A DNA stretch of 64,000 nt from Lucinisca nassula (GCA_963580285.1 OY757025.1:116997900-117061899), one strand, 5' to 3'; positions 10,481 to 20,609 are shown, counted from the stretch's first letter. Numbers and translations: made by a program. Notes: generated by a model from the letters alone, not told the origin.

Positions 10481-10830
10481 ACTGGAAACATAGATTACGG
10501 GTGCTCATTAGAACCAACCTATGTTTTGTAGCAGAAATAAGAAAAATAATTGTACTCCTATAAACCCCAGTTTCTTTATTTGGAAACCTGCATTTTTTTC
10601 TTATCTATACTAGAAACATAGATTACGGGTGCTCATTAGAACCAACCTATGTTTTGTAGCAGAAATAAGAAAAATAATATATACTCCTATAAACCCCAGT
10701 TTCTTTATTTGGAAACCTGCATTTTTTTCTTATCTATACTAGAAACATAGATTACGGGTGCTAATTAGAACCAACCTATGTTTTGGAGCAGAAATAAGAA
10801 AAATAATATATACCCCTATAAACCCCAGTT
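10481..10830. repeat. Tandem repeat, about 128-bp unit x3, C-derived
   Basis: Copies start near 10483, 10610 and 10739 (GAAACATAGATTACGGGTGC). Each contains AGCAGAAATAAGAAAAATAA, the right half of a C-family element. Confidence 0.75.
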
Positions 10831-10832
10831 TT

Positions 10833-10930
10833 TTTTATGCCCCCCCCCCCCCCCCCCCCATCACAAAAACTTTAACTGGCATAAAAATTGGCTTCCACAG
10901 GAGGCATAATTGATCGCTTACAGTGACAGC
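10833..10930 (+). mobile_element. R5a: minimal R-type remnant with poly-C head
   Basis: TTTTTTATG plus 20 C (10840-10859), one short unit, then CGCTTACAGTGACAGCTCTTGTT. The same plan occurs at 16480-16645. Confidence 0.55.
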
Positions 10931-11318
10931 TCTTGTTCCACATAAAGTGAGATTGAGAGGCACTTTCATATCTATATGAAGTGGGGTTTACGGGAATGAT
11001 CATTTCACTGGCTTTTTCACAAGATGAATAAGAAAAAATCAAACATTTTCATGTGTAAAATCTAGGTGTATAGATTGGAATGATCCTTTTTTAGCACATG
11101 GTGTATTATTGAAATGGCAGAATGGCAGGGTTAAACTTTGCTTGTTTGGGGAATGGGTATGCTTTAATGGGAGGCCATGAGTACTGGTAAACCACTTAGA
11201 AGGACTAAGCCAATGGGTGACAATGTTCAGTATTATTGAGACTTTCTGTCCCTATATAAAGGATATGCATAATTGCCTTTTCAGGATTTGGAAACCTGCA
11301 TTTCAGGATTTTTGAATT

Positions 11319-11450
11319 TTTAGCTCACCTTGAGCATGAAGTGCTCAAGGTGAGCTATTGTGATCACCCTTTTTCCCTTTGTACGTCCATCGTGCATCGT
11401 TCATTGTCAACATTTACAGTGTAACTTCAATGGCTCGAAAAATAAGACTA
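11319..11450 (+). mobile_element. R6: R-type head, truncated
   Basis: Head hairpin GCTCACCTTGAGCA / TGCTCAAGGTGAGC at 11323-11355, then TACGTCCATCGTGCATCG. It is cut by the D1 insertion; 12118-12180 may be its continuation. Confidence 0.55.
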
Positions 11451-12115
11451 CAGTTGAACTTCAATGGCTCGAACACCTTTGGAACCTCGAAAATCTGTTC
11501 GAGAGAGGGGTAGTTCGAGCCACTGAAGTTACTGTCAGGCGGCATAACAAGGTACTTTTAGACATTTTTTCAGTGTTCTATAATGAATATGTATGCTGTG
11601 TGTACTCATTAGAATCGCCTCATCGAGGTGATTCTAATGAGTACACACAGCATACATTTGCAAGATAAAAGACTAAAATCTCCTTAATTATCCCCCACTA
11701 TTTCTTATGTAGAGGATTTCGCTAGGGGCCCAGGCCCCCGCCCATAGGGACTTGAAGAAATACATGAGCTGCATGATGCTTCCACACAGAGCTGAATCCG
11801 GCCCGCACACTAGTACTGGTAAACTGCTTAGAGGATCTAAGCCTGTCCAGGAAGCGCGGTGCGAGGCGGACCGTCCATGCTAATAAACCCTATTGGTTTC
11901 ATTGGGCGACAGGGCTTGAGATGTCATTTCATCTCAGTGTCGGGTAAAAGTCCCACAAAATTGGAAGCGAAGTCTCCAAAATGACCTTTACAGTGTTGAC
12001 GAAGACGTTAAACCTCAAATCAAACAAACCAAACCAATCGCTAGGGGCCCAAGAATGGGTTCGACTCATCCATGGTAAACGAGCTATCGGTGTTCGAGCC
12101 ATCGAAGTTCAACTG
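11451..12115. mobile_element. D-family pogo-like MITE D1 with nested SINE
   Basis: CAGTTGAACTTCAATGGCTC at the left, GAGCCATCGAAGTTCAACTG at the right, both flanked by TA. The central hairpin (11599-11654) is GTGTGTACTCATTAGAATCG. SINE E5 splits it. Confidence 0.8.
11733..12037 (+). mobile_element. SINE E5 nested in D1, 14-bp target duplication
   Basis: Full-length E SINE ending CAAATCAAACAAACCAAACC. TCGCTAGGGGCCCA occurs at 11719-11732 and 12038-12051, and the D element resumes exactly after it. Confidence 0.9.
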
Positions 12116-12217
12116 TAAGTTGTTCACCCTCAAGTTCATAATAGCCATGGTAAACAGTCTATCCATGTTTGAGTTTTGGAAAATTCAGAGTAATACGATT
12201 TCACTCTTCCTGAATAG

Positions 12218-12388
12218 GCTGAGGAGTTTCCAGCCAGAAGTCCACCACCATGGAATCCTGCACTAATGTCAGTGGACAGGGAAGTGGAAAATTCTTTGTG
12301 GCAAGATGGTAACAGAGGAGGTTTCGACCAACAGGAAGGCAGAGGAATGTCGGAACAGCAACAAATACAGAAGCTGCTGGCTGAAGTG
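12218..12388 (+). CDS. Host gene, internal exon 3
   Basis: 171 bases, 57 codons, phase 0 to phase 0. The acceptor is CTTCCTGAATAG and the donor is the strong site GTATGT. It begins AEEFPARSPPPWNPALMSVD and ends MSEQQQIQKLLAEV. It has a short Pro-rich stretch, then a Gly/Gln/Asp-rich linker, then a possible short amphipathic helix. Like exons 1 and 2 it starts with an Ala codon (GCT). A remnant of a B-family end follows the donor within about 6 bases, and then a tRNA-derived SINE. The antisense 135-codon open frame over this exon is a shadow. Confidence 0.7.
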
Positions 12389-12393
12389 GTATG

Positions 12394-12420
12394 TATATAG
12401 AGGATCTTACATTCGTGCTC
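12394..12420 (+). mobile_element. B-family end remnant B8 beside exon 3 donor
   Basis: TATATAGAGGATCTTACATT matches the terminal 20 bases of B elements. It starts about 5 bases after the exon 3/intron boundary and is cut at 12421 by a SINE. Confidence 0.65.
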
Positions 12421-12423
12421 ACC

Positions 12424-12755
12424 CGCCCCGATAGCTTGGTTGGTAGAGTGTCCCCTCCGGGGAACAGGAGGTCTCGGGTTCGATCCCGGGCCGCGACATA
12501 CCAAAGTCGTTAAGAATGGTACTAGCTGCTCCTGGCTTGGCACTCAGATTTACGGGGTAGAGCTAGGACTGGTTGACCCAGTGTCAGGATAATGTGACTG
12601 GGTGTGGTATCATGTAATGTGTCTGTGACATGATACTTCAGTGAGGCAGCACTATAAAAGTGAGCATTGAGCTCCCTGTCACAACCAGACACCGTTGTGA
12701 TATGACTGAAAAATTGTTGAAAGCGACGTTAAACCATAATTCACACACACACACA
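12424..12755 (+). mobile_element. SINE U1 (tRNA-derived)
   Basis: The tRNA-like head has A box TAGCTTGGTTGGTAGAG and B box GGGTTCGATCCCGG. The body includes GATACTTCAGTGAGGCAGCA and the tail GCGACGTTAAACCATAATTC plus (CA)n. Head and tail are joined in one repeat, so this is not a solitary tRNA gene. Confidence 0.8.
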
Positions 12756-12868
12756 GGGGTACGAAATGCAGAATTTAGGTGCTTCTGGGGCTTAAAATGG
12801 GGGGGGGGGGGGGGGGGGGGTGCAGACACATAAAAACACGTATCTGAGTGGGAAAGGGTTAATGTGCT
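12745..12868 (-). mobile_element. Fragment of element I
   Basis: Matches the left end of element I (34688-34800) in reverse, with a run of 22 G (12799-12820) where I has C, and ends ACGTATCTGAGTGGGAAAGG. Confidence 0.65.
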
Positions 12869-13179
12869 GAGCATTTGAAGAGTTGAAAAAGACAGCTAAA
12901 ATAAGACAACTGGTAATTCTTTTGAAAAATAAAAATAAAATATTTGAAAGGCTTTATTTGAAAACGTACTCTCCAAATTCTGTCGTGTATTCCTTGCTTC
13001 CAGAGTATAACCCTTTCTAGAACATATTCAGAATTTTTTGTGTTTTCTATACATTGTCCTTTGTTAAAAGACCAACTATGGGACTGTTCAAAAGTGTTCT
13101 TGAAAGACCACTTTTGAACAGTCCCAAAGGTGGTCTTTGAGACAGCATTTGAGCAGTTCCGCTTATAGGATAGGCAGTT
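12869..13179. other. Intronic DNA with one hairpin
   Basis: No exon is supported. A hairpin at about 13080-13130 (GGGACTGTTCAAAAGTG / CACTTTTGAACAGTCCC) also occurs at 48836-48878 in the GGTCTT-type pogo-like family. Confidence 0.5.
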
Positions 13180-14252
13180 GTCCGTCGTCATCGTCTGCAT
13201 CAACACTTTTAAACATCTTCTCCTCTGAAGCCACTGGGCCGATTGGGCCCAAATTTTATCTGTAGCATCCTTGGGCTGGGGGATTGAAAGTTTATGTTTT
13301 TTATGAAAATCGGCTCATTAGTTTGGTTGCTATGGCAACTGAGAGTTTCCATAAACTTATAATGGGGAAAATTGAAAAATGGCATTTACTGCCAAGTCAT
13401 TGCAGATATTTTGACAAAACTTTTATAGAAATGTTTCTTGAGTAAACTTCTCTCAGTCATATGCTTTTATGCCAACCTGAGTGTCCCCCAGGTTGTGCCA
13501 GGGCCATGCCCCACCCCCTCCACTTCATAAAAGGCCATATATCGCAGAAACCATTCAGATCTCGACCCCTAAACCTATATATATGTTTGTTCCTATTGAT
13601 AAGACGCATTCAGTGACACCAACCTGGGGGTCCACAGGGATGCGCCGAGGCCATGCCCCGCCCCCTCCACTTAATAAAAGGCCCAATATCTTGGAAATCA
13701 TTCAGATCCCCACCCCTAAACCATATATATTCTTGTTCCTTATGATAAGACCCATTCAGTGACATCAACCTGGGAGTCCCTGGATGCGCCGGGGCCATGC
13801 CCCACCCCCTCCATTTCATAAAAGGCCCAATATCTTAGAAACCTTACAGATCCCCACCCCTAAACCATATATATTCTTGATCCTTATCATAAGACCCATT
13901 CATTGACACCAACCTGGGGGTCCTCAGGGATGCGCCGGGGCTTTGCCCCACCCCTGCACTTCACCAAAGGCCATATATCTCAGAAACTGTTCAGATCCTC
14001 ACCCCTAAACCATATATATTCTTGTTCATTATGATAAGACGCATTCAGTGATACCAACCTGGGGGTCCCCAGGGATGTGCTGGGGCCATGCCCCACCCCC
14101 TCCATTTCATAATCTCACAATATCTCGGAAACCCTACAGATGGCTACCCCTAAACCATATATATTCCTGTTTCTTATGATAAGACACATTCATTGACAGT
14201 GGCAGTGCCCACCTAAGCTCTGGTGAGCATAGTGGCCCATGGGCCTCTTGTT
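13180..14252 (+). mobile_element. R7: tandem element ending beside exon 4
   Basis: Head tract GTTGTCCGTCGTCATCGTCT and a leader with GAAGCCACTGGGCCGATTG, then about five units of about 145 bp (CCCCACCCCTAAACCATATA). The 3' hairpin GGCCCATGGGCC (14234-14245) is followed by TCTTGTT (14246-14252). Same family as R8. Confidence 0.75.
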
Positions 14253-14274
14253 TTATTTTATTTTGGTTTTACAG

Positions 14275-14421
14275 CCCTTTCAAGATTATTTTACTCATAT
14301 CGAGCTGATTGTTAATCAGAGGTTGGCAAAAGCTGGAGTACCCGGAGAAAAACCACCTGTCCCATCCATTGCAGAACTTGGTATCTCACATATGACACGA
14401 GCCAGGCTCAAACCCACAGCA
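14275..14421 (+). CDS. Host gene, internal exon 4
   Basis: 147 bases, 49 codons, phase 0. It starts after the long T-rich acceptor TTTGGTTTTACAG and ends at GCA|GTGAGA. It reads PFQDYFTHIELIVNQRLAKA, then a Gly/Pro-rich hinge, then PSIAELGISHMTRARLKPTA. The first 20 residues could form an amphipathic helix, the best candidate for a folded or interaction segment in this protein. An earlier donor (GGTATC near 14381) would put exon 5 out of frame, so GTGAGA was chosen. The T-rich tract begins inside the TCTTGTT terminus of element R7. The function is not recognised. Confidence 0.65.
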
Positions 14422-14533
14422 GTGAGAAACCTAATGATTAAGATTCAGCGCTGTTATCCACTCGGCAACGGAGGCCCGTTCATGTTTTTCTGAGCACAGG
14501 AAATTTGCTGTATTTCTCAACTTTCATTTGTAG

Positions 14534-14608
14534 TCATCCAAAATGAAGATGATGCCTAAAGGTGAGAGGGAAAAGATGGAACAAGAATTGAAGAGAAATC
14601 TTCCACAG
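14534..14608 (+). CDS. Host gene, internal exon 5
   Basis: 75 bases, 25 codons, phase 0, separated from exon 4 by a short 112-base intron. The acceptor is TTCATTTGTAG and the donor is CAG|GTAAAT. It reads SSKMKMMPKGEREKMEQELK and then RNLPQ, a highly charged, probably helical segment. The short intron and perfect frame agreement are the main support. It is too short for a family assignment. Confidence 0.65.
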
Positions 14609-14650
14609 GTAAATGGGCCAGGTTTGCTTGTGGGGAAATATAAGAATCTT

Positions 14651-14779
14651 ATATGGGTGTGAGGGGTGGATGGAAAAATCTGTCCAAAGGGTCACAGTCC
14701 GGCATCACGAGGCTTGCGGAGTGATGCTTGACAGTGATCCAGGGGGATGGATTTTTCTATCCACCCCTCACACCCATAT
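14651..14779. mobile_element. Short element with 30-bp inverted ends
   Basis: ATATGGGTGTGAGGGGTGGA at the left (14651-14680) and its complement at 14750-14779, with one mismatch over 30 bases. A partial relative lies at 15580-15650. Confidence 0.7.
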
Positions 14780-15298
14780 TGGATTTTTTTTTGCATACCT
14801 GCCATCTCTTAAAGCGGAATTTTAATGCTGCAGTCACTTCGGTTACTAATGTTCGCCATATTGTGATCACACTACAGGAATGTTTAGTGACGTCATGTTA
14901 TGTGCATGACGTCAACCTTACTGACAACCCATATAGGGGTTGTATTCAACCAGTACATTTATCAAACACGATAGAATATTCAATTTTGGGTAAGAACACC
15001 AGGGTTAGAACAGAATTTCTATCCCAACCTTAAACTATGGGTTTCCTTATCTGGTGTGCAAGAATGGGTATTCTTGCATGCCAGACAAGGAAATCCCAGA
15101 CTTGACCCTGGTATAGAAATTATCATCCTACCCTGGGTAAAACCCGAGAATGTCCCAGTGTTTGATGTCTGTCGTTAAGGTTGTCATTGCTTGTACACTG
15201 ACATTAAAAATGCCTAAGTATTGTCATCAAAATAATAAAGTGACTGCATTGTGAAATAAAAACTAGTCTTACAAATGAAAGGTATGCAAGAAAAAGAG
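14780..15298. other. Intron 5 sequence with palindrome
   Basis: No exon seen. There is an inverted repeat at about 15044-15100 (TTTCCTTATCTGG / CCAGACAAGGAAA), and fragments of a similar sequence lie at 48455 and 56900. Confidence 0.5.
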
Positions 15299-15579
15299 CA
15301 TTACGAAAACACGCCTATACAAATACGTGTACAATGTAAGTTTTTCCGCTGGAAAAACGAAATTTTTTTAAGATGAAAAATTGTGATATTTTTCTTATTT
15401 CTGCTCAAAATATAGATTGTGGGTACTTGTTAGAACCGCCTCATCAAGGCAACGAGTACCCACAATCTTTATTTTAGAGCAGAAATAAAAAAAATAAGGT
15501 ATACCCCTGTAACCCCAGTTTTACTATATAAAAGTGGGGTTCAAGGGGATCAAAATTATATAAGTATGTTTTCATGATG
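15299..15579 (+). mobile_element. C-family element C6 (type 1)
   Basis: CATTACGAAAACACGCCTAT to AAGTATGTTTTCATGATG. Central hairpin around GGTACTTGTTAGAACCGCC. Confidence 0.8.
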
Positions 15580-16479
15580 TCTTACATGGAAGTGAGGGAT
15601 TGATGGCAAAATCCTGTGGGATCACAGTCTGGTATCACTTGGCAAAATAGAAGTGGGGTCAACGATCAGGAATCGATACAATCAACCCACAACTCCCTCA
15701 GAGTCACCAAAGGGAAAAAAACACAAACATGAAACAACAGACCTAATGGAAACATCAATAGCGGAAAGCCAAAAGGACAGTTACTTTCCCACAGAATGGC
15801 CAATAGGCTATCCAAAAAAAAAAAATTATAAGCGACACAAACACCCAAGGACAAACCATAACAAAAATAAATAAAAATCAAAAATGAGTTCCTTTAAGAG
15901 CAATGAAAACATTCATAAGAAAGAAGATGGGCCATACTACGTAGTTTCGGCTAATAAAGCCACGGTCAGCAGAAACAAATTCCACTGGGGGGGCTTAAAA
16001 CTATTTTACGTGACCACAATCCTCGCCCTTACTTCCATTCTGATTTAGACAAATAATTTGTTCAGTCCGCATGAAGGCCTCCTAACTCAACAGTGCAACA
16101 TCTCCATGAACACAAATAATCAAACAACCACAGAGATGAAACAACAGTGAGGACTCCACAGCAAGAAACCACTGAAATGCTGGAGCAAAAGAAAACCAAC
16201 AGTTAGACTCTGATGGGCCCGACCAGATATAGAGCATCAGGCACCAACCATAATTACCTTGAATTAGATCTTTCTTATTCTCAATAAGCCTTTGGAACCA
16301 TCATAGCCTTGTGATACTGGACGGTGAATCTCAAGATGAATTTTTCTGTGGTCTCCTCACATCGATTTAAGATATTTTGCCTCATTTTGGACAAGTATTT
16401 TTTCTCTAGTGGTCTTATAGGACCTTTATTTGGTCTTAAACTGTAGTTGCTGAATTTGCTTTACTTAAGGTATTTGTTT
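15580..16479. other. Intron 5, mixed repeat fragments
   Basis: 15880-15955 matches the start of the tandem unit at 57021 (ATGAGTTCCTTTAAGAGC). The remainder has short open frames without splice support. No gene is called. Confidence 0.4.
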
Positions 16480-16645
16480 TTTATGCCCCCCCCCCCCCCC
16501 CCCCCCCCCCGAGAGAGATTCTCGGGGGCATATAGTTTTTGCCCTGTCAGTCTGTTTGCTTGTCTGTCCCTCACAAAAACTTTAACCAGTATAAAAAATT
16601 GGCTCCCACGGGGGGCATTGGTCGCTGACAGTGACAGCTCTTGTT
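16480..16645 (+). mobile_element. R5b: poly-C-headed R-type element
   Basis: Head of 25 C (16486-16510) pairing with CTCGGGGGCATATAG, then GTCTGTTTGCTTGTCTGTCC, one short unit, and GCTGACAGTGACAGCTCTTGTT. Confidence 0.65.
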
Positions 16646-16918
16646 GAACTTATATTGCATCCCACAGTGTTGGAAAACAATTTGGAAAATCTGAGTTTAT
16701 TTTGCTTTGCAGTGTAGATGTGTGATTACTGTATACCTTAAGGTGACAAAAAAATGTTTTACGGCGAAAATTGAAATAAGAAAACAGCCCACAATTGTCC
16801 TGTTGATTGTCAAAGAGCGTTGTTCATGTCATAATGTCAGTGGTTTCACATCATATTGGAAAGGATCATGGTTTGTTATGATGTCACCCAGTGCTCAAGT
16901 GATGTTGCATGAGGCAAT

Positions 16919-17453
16919 GCAGGGTTCAACATTAACTTTTTTAAATAACCGGACAAGGTGGTCCTGTAACTCTTGGGATGCACTGGACCTTACCAAAATT
17001 CAGCTGGACCTAAAATTCTATGAACTGATACTTTTAAAAAATCTTAAAAAATTGGACGCCTTTAGGACTGGCTGTAATTCTCCTCAAATTTTAACAAATT
17101 TGTTTCATGATCCAGCAGGGAGTCCAAAAGGGTGCAGGTGGAATTGCAAAGTGAAGACCCTGATCAGACTGCTCCTTTAGGAGCAGTCTTATCTGGGTCT
17201 GCACTGTTTTGCTTAGGCATGTCTGTCCAAGTAGTTTGGATCATTACAGTATTATTGATTTACATAGAAAGTAAAACTACTGACAGAAGCCCATTTTATG
17301 GTAAATGAGTTCTAAAACATGGATTTTAATAACTTTGGTGCCAGATTTTCAACTGGACCATTAGGACCAGCCAGCCACTGACATCACTAGACCTGACCAG
17401 CTTTTCACTAGACAATGTCCCCCCATCGGTCTTGGGTTAATGTGGAACCCTGC
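16919..17453. mobile_element. Element K, 18-bp inverted ends
   Basis: GCAGGGTTCAACATTAAC at 16919-16936 and GTTAATGTGGAACCCTGC at 17436-17453 (17 of 18 complementary). Inside, at about 17155-17213, is an A-type hairpin (CTGATCAGACTGCTCCTTTA). The 157-codon frame across its left end is not credible as protein. Confidence 0.7.
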
Positions 17454-17468
17454 AATGTAATCATAATA

Positions 17469-17672
17469 CAGTAAACCTTCCAAAGCTCTGTATGCAGTTC
17501 AGCCTGTATTAAGCAAGCACCTAAGGGATATCCAAACTGTGCTTGTTTAAGACAGGTGCTTGCTTAATAAAAGTGAAATTTAATGCATTTGCCTTTTTGG
17601 GGAACCAAATGCATGCTTGCTTAAGACAGGGTGCTTGCTTAATAGAGGTGGCCACTAAGACAGGTTTTACTG
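17469..17672. mobile_element. Element H1, CAGT/pogo-like MITE
   Basis: Ends CAGTAAACCTTCC and GACAGGTTTTACTG, flanked by TA. Internal repeats of GGTGCTTGCTTAATA. Confidence 0.65.
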
Positions 17673-17796
17673 TAACTTGTACACCATGGATAATTCCAAC
17701 TTGTTCGTTAGTCCATAAAGAATTTATCCAATACTGCCAGATATCCATATTTTGGATACTTCAAAGTTTAATTGATTAGATGTTTGAAAAGGAATG

Positions 17797-18189
17797 TTGT
17801 GTGTACTCATTAGAATCGCCTCTATTGGAACTACCCCAGCGGTTTTGTGAGGCAAATGTGAAGTGTACGAGTTGCATCAATGGGCATCCAGCCGATATTG
17901 GCTTACAGTTGGGTAAGGCCTGCTGTCCTTGCAGCAGGTAGGGTTAGATGGGTAGTGTTGCTTTCTACGGTCTCCACACTTCCATTCATTTTCCTCTTTC
18001 TCCGATCTATCACTTTCCGTTGTTACTTCTTCTGTCTTTCGTTTCCCTCTCTCCCCTGTCCCTCACTTTCATCTCGTCTACCAGGGGTTGTTGGGTGGGG
18101 CAAAGGTGATGTGTATCTTGTGTCACTGGGGCATCCATCAGATATTGGCTTACAGTTGGGCAAGGCTTGCTGTCTTTGCAACAGATAGT
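17797..18189. repeat. Element L and D fragment
   Basis: 17797-17830 is a D-hairpin fragment. GATATTGGCTTACAGTTGGG at about 17895 recurs at about 18141, and a reverse relative lies at 57720-57840. Between the copies is a pyrimidine-rich CTTTC/CTCTC stretch. Confidence 0.5.
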
Positions 18190-18469
18190 CATTACGATAA
18201 CACACCCGTGCGACATAGTGCATTTTTAACATCTCAAAAATGGCTACTTTTTCTGGTGAAAATCTGTGATATTTTCCTTATTTATACTGCAAACATAGGT
18301 TGTGGGTACTCGTTAGAACCGCCTCAATGAGGCGGTTCTAACGAGTACCCACAACCTATGTCTTGGAGTAAAAATAAGAAATATAATGTTTACCTCCGTA
18401 AACCCCAGTTTTCTCTATACAAAGTGGGGTGTAAGGGGGTGTTTATTTCATGGACTTGTTCACGTGATG
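18190..18469 (+). mobile_element. C-family element C4 (type 2)
   Basis: CATTACGATAACACACCCGT to CTTGTTCACGTGATG. Near-perfect hairpin at 18294-18360. It lies inside the L repeat. Confidence 0.8.
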
Positions 18470-18745
18470 GGTAGATTCTTCTTCTGTCTCTACACTTCCA
18501 TTCCTTTTCCTCTTTCTCCGATCTCTCACTTTCATCTCCTCTACTATCGCTTCCATCTCTTTTCTCCCTTTCTGTGGGAGATGACACAAAATGACCCACA
18601 AGGGTTGACGTGTCCTTAAACCCAAAACAATCAGTCAATCAATCATCCCTTCTACTATCTCTTTTCTTACTTTCTCTGGGAACGACACAAAATGGCACAC
18701 AAGGGTTGATGTGTAGTTAACCCAAAACAATCAATCAAGCCCCTA
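18470..18745 (+). mobile_element. SINE-like repeat with (CAAT)n tail, two copies
   Basis: Pyrimidine-rich body, then ACAAGGGTTGACGTGTCCTT AAACCCAAAACAATCA and CAATCAATCA. A second partial copy is at 18640-18745 and a reverse copy at about 56850-57000. Confidence 0.5.
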
Positions 18746-18840
18746 TAATGAATCTATTTTCATGGTTGCCAAGGTGTTTGAGTTTCAAAGCTTGACTGTA
18801 GTTAACTATATGGGTTTATGTATGGCACTGAGAAATAAAG

Positions 18841-19267
18841 AATACCAGGTGACTGTCTTTTGATATCAAGTTTATCAGGCAAGGCTTCGAGAACCCTTGT
18901 AGAATCGCGAGGCTTGCCAAGCGATTCTACATGCATTCTTGAAGCCGAGCCTGATAAACTTGATATCAAATGATATGAATCTGGTATTCTATTTATCTGT
19001 TTATCCCCTTGTACATTATTAAATCAGCAATTTACGATCAGTTATCATGGTCCTCAGTGCCTCCCAGCATTCTGGCGGTCGATATATTTAGTATCAGCTG
19101 ACCATATTTTTCCTATGATATTTTTTTTTTTTCATGTAATTTTTCCATTTTTCTCAGTAGCAATAACATTTTGTCATTTTTCGGTGGTCCCGTTCATTCA
19201 TAAAAGTGCAATGTCATGCTGACGTGATAAAGCTCACTTGACCCGAGATAGCATATCTTTATCAGGT
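18841..19267. mobile_element. Element G1 with long hairpin
   Basis: AATACCAGGTGACTG onward. Hairpin arms around TTTATCAGGCAAGGCTTCGA (18868-18975). Ends near ATCTTTATCAGGTCAATG. A second copy is at 58540-58967. Confidence 0.7.
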
Positions 19268-19328
19268 CAATGTGTTACTATGCAATACATATAGGGGGTA
19301 ACTGATAAAAGGACTTCTGTCATTGCAG

Positions 19329-19607
19329 GGTTCATTGCCCAGTTCCTTAAGCAGTCACGGTCAGCATGCAGCAGTTCCCAAAAGGAAATGGACAAATACA
19401 AGTCAGCAAGCAGTGGTTGCCAAGGGGAAACAGAAGAATACAAGTCAGCAAGCAGGGAATAAAAATGAGCAAGCAGCAGCCTCCAAGGGAAAACAGAAAG
19501 GTACCAAACAGTCTGCAGCGGTCACCAGGGCGCAATGGTGGAAGAATAAAAATAAGCAAAAGGGTAAACAGGGTCAGCAGATGGGAGTAAAAGGACAGTT
19601 TTTTTGA
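19329..19607 (+). CDS. Host gene, terminal exon 6 with stop codon
   Basis: 279 bases (92 codons plus TGA), entered in phase 0 after TTCTGTCATTGCAG. It starts GSLPSSLSSHGQHAAVPKRK and ends KGQFF. The tail is strongly basic and low in complexity, with spaced repeats of a KGKQK-like unit (AKGKQKNTSQQA, SKGKQKGTKQSA) and WWKNKNKQKGKQ near the end. Such Lys/Gln-rich tails are common in RNA-associated proteins, but this is composition only. A run of about 15 G follows the stop, and no clear AATAAA was seen before the next element. The 70- and 74-codon frames overlapping it are shadows. Confidence 0.7.
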   Translation, partial: GSLPSSLSSHGQHAAVPKRKWTNTSQQAVVAKGKQKNTSQQAGNKNEQAAASKGKQKGTKQSAAVTRAQWWKNKNKQKGKQGQQMGVKGQFF

Positions 19608-19735
19608 TTGTTAGACTTCGGAGTTCGGAGGGGGGGGGGGGGGGCACTTTTTAGAAGCTGGACAGATGATAGATGCTTTTCTTGCTGACCTGAATTTACT
19701 GGATTGAGCTCATAAGCATTGCCTTGTTTAGTGTG

Positions 19736-19948
19736 TTAACCCTTGTCCTGCCAAGCCCGGATATGTCTTATCTTTCAAACAATGTAGATCTAGATCAGAT
19801 GGCTTCTGAAGAAGCCATCTGATCAGGATCTTCATTGTTTGCAATTCAGTTTATGATTTTGTTGCAATAATTTGCTTCAAGTTATCTGATTGGTTGATAA
19901 TCAGTAGTGGGCGTGGCATATTTAAATATTCAGCAGGACAAGGATTAA
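19736..19948 (+). mobile_element. MITE A4
   Basis: TTAACCCTTGTCCTGC and GCAGGACAAGGATTAA form inverted ends. Central hairpin TAGATCAGATGGCTTCTGAA. Confidence 0.8.
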
Positions 19949-20316
19949 CATGTTAATGATCTTAAACCTCTTTATAACACGGTTTGTTATAACACGGTTT
20001 GTTATAACACGGTTAACACAGGACGTTTTGGTTGTGCATTTGTGGAGGCCGTAAAACGTCTTCCTGCACACTCGTGTTTTTAGCTCCTATTAACCCAATC
20101 CATAATGGATTGACCACAATCTTGAGGGATTGTTATACAATTTTTTTCCATTATTCTGTCATTAATTTTCATACAAGGACTTTCTGGTTGAGTAGTTGTG
20201 GAAGCCGTAAAACATGTCCCCATACATCCATGTTTTTAGCTCTTATTAACCCAATCCTAATGGATTGACCACAATCTTTAGGGATTGTTATACAATCATT
20301 TTTTATTATTCTGTCT

Positions 20317-20609
20317 GTTTGATTTGAGGTTTAACGTCCCCATCAACACTGTAAAGGTCATTTTTGAGACGTTGCTTCCAATTTTGTGGGACTTTTACCC
20401 GACACTGAGATGAAATGACATCTCAAGCCCTGTCGGCCAATGAAACCAATAGGGTTCATAAGCATGGACAGTCTGCCTCGCACAGCAATTCCTGGACAGG
20501 CTTTGATCCTATAAGGGGTTTACCAGTACTAGTGTGGGGGCCGGATTCAACTCTGCGTGGAAGCATCATGCAGCCCATATATCTCTTCAAGCCCCTATGG
20601 GCGGGGGCA
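20317..20609 (-). mobile_element. SINE E6, 10-bp target duplication
   Basis: E SINE on the - strand. TATTCTGTCT at 20307-20316 and 20610-20619. Confidence 0.85.

Noticed and set aside
12424..12496. tRNA gene
   Set aside because: A and B boxes are good, but the sequence continues into a SINE body and tail also found at 51158-51296.
12136..12543. 135-codon open frame on the - strand
   Set aside because: It is antisense to exon 3 and runs into a tRNA-derived SINE; the + strand has splice signals and frame agreement.
13481..13762. 93-codon frame with HAPPPPLHKRP repeats
   Set aside because: Repeats arise from the 145-bp tandem unit of R7, not from a protein; the frame is lost in other units.
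14275..14381. Alternative end of exon 4 at the GGTATC donor
   Set aside because: It would leave phase 1 and put a stop codon early in exon 5, whereas GTGAGA at 14422 keeps the frame.
16707..17180. 157-codon open frame
   Set aside because: It crosses the left terminus of element K, has no recognisable domain, and its composition follows the underlying AT-rich repeat.
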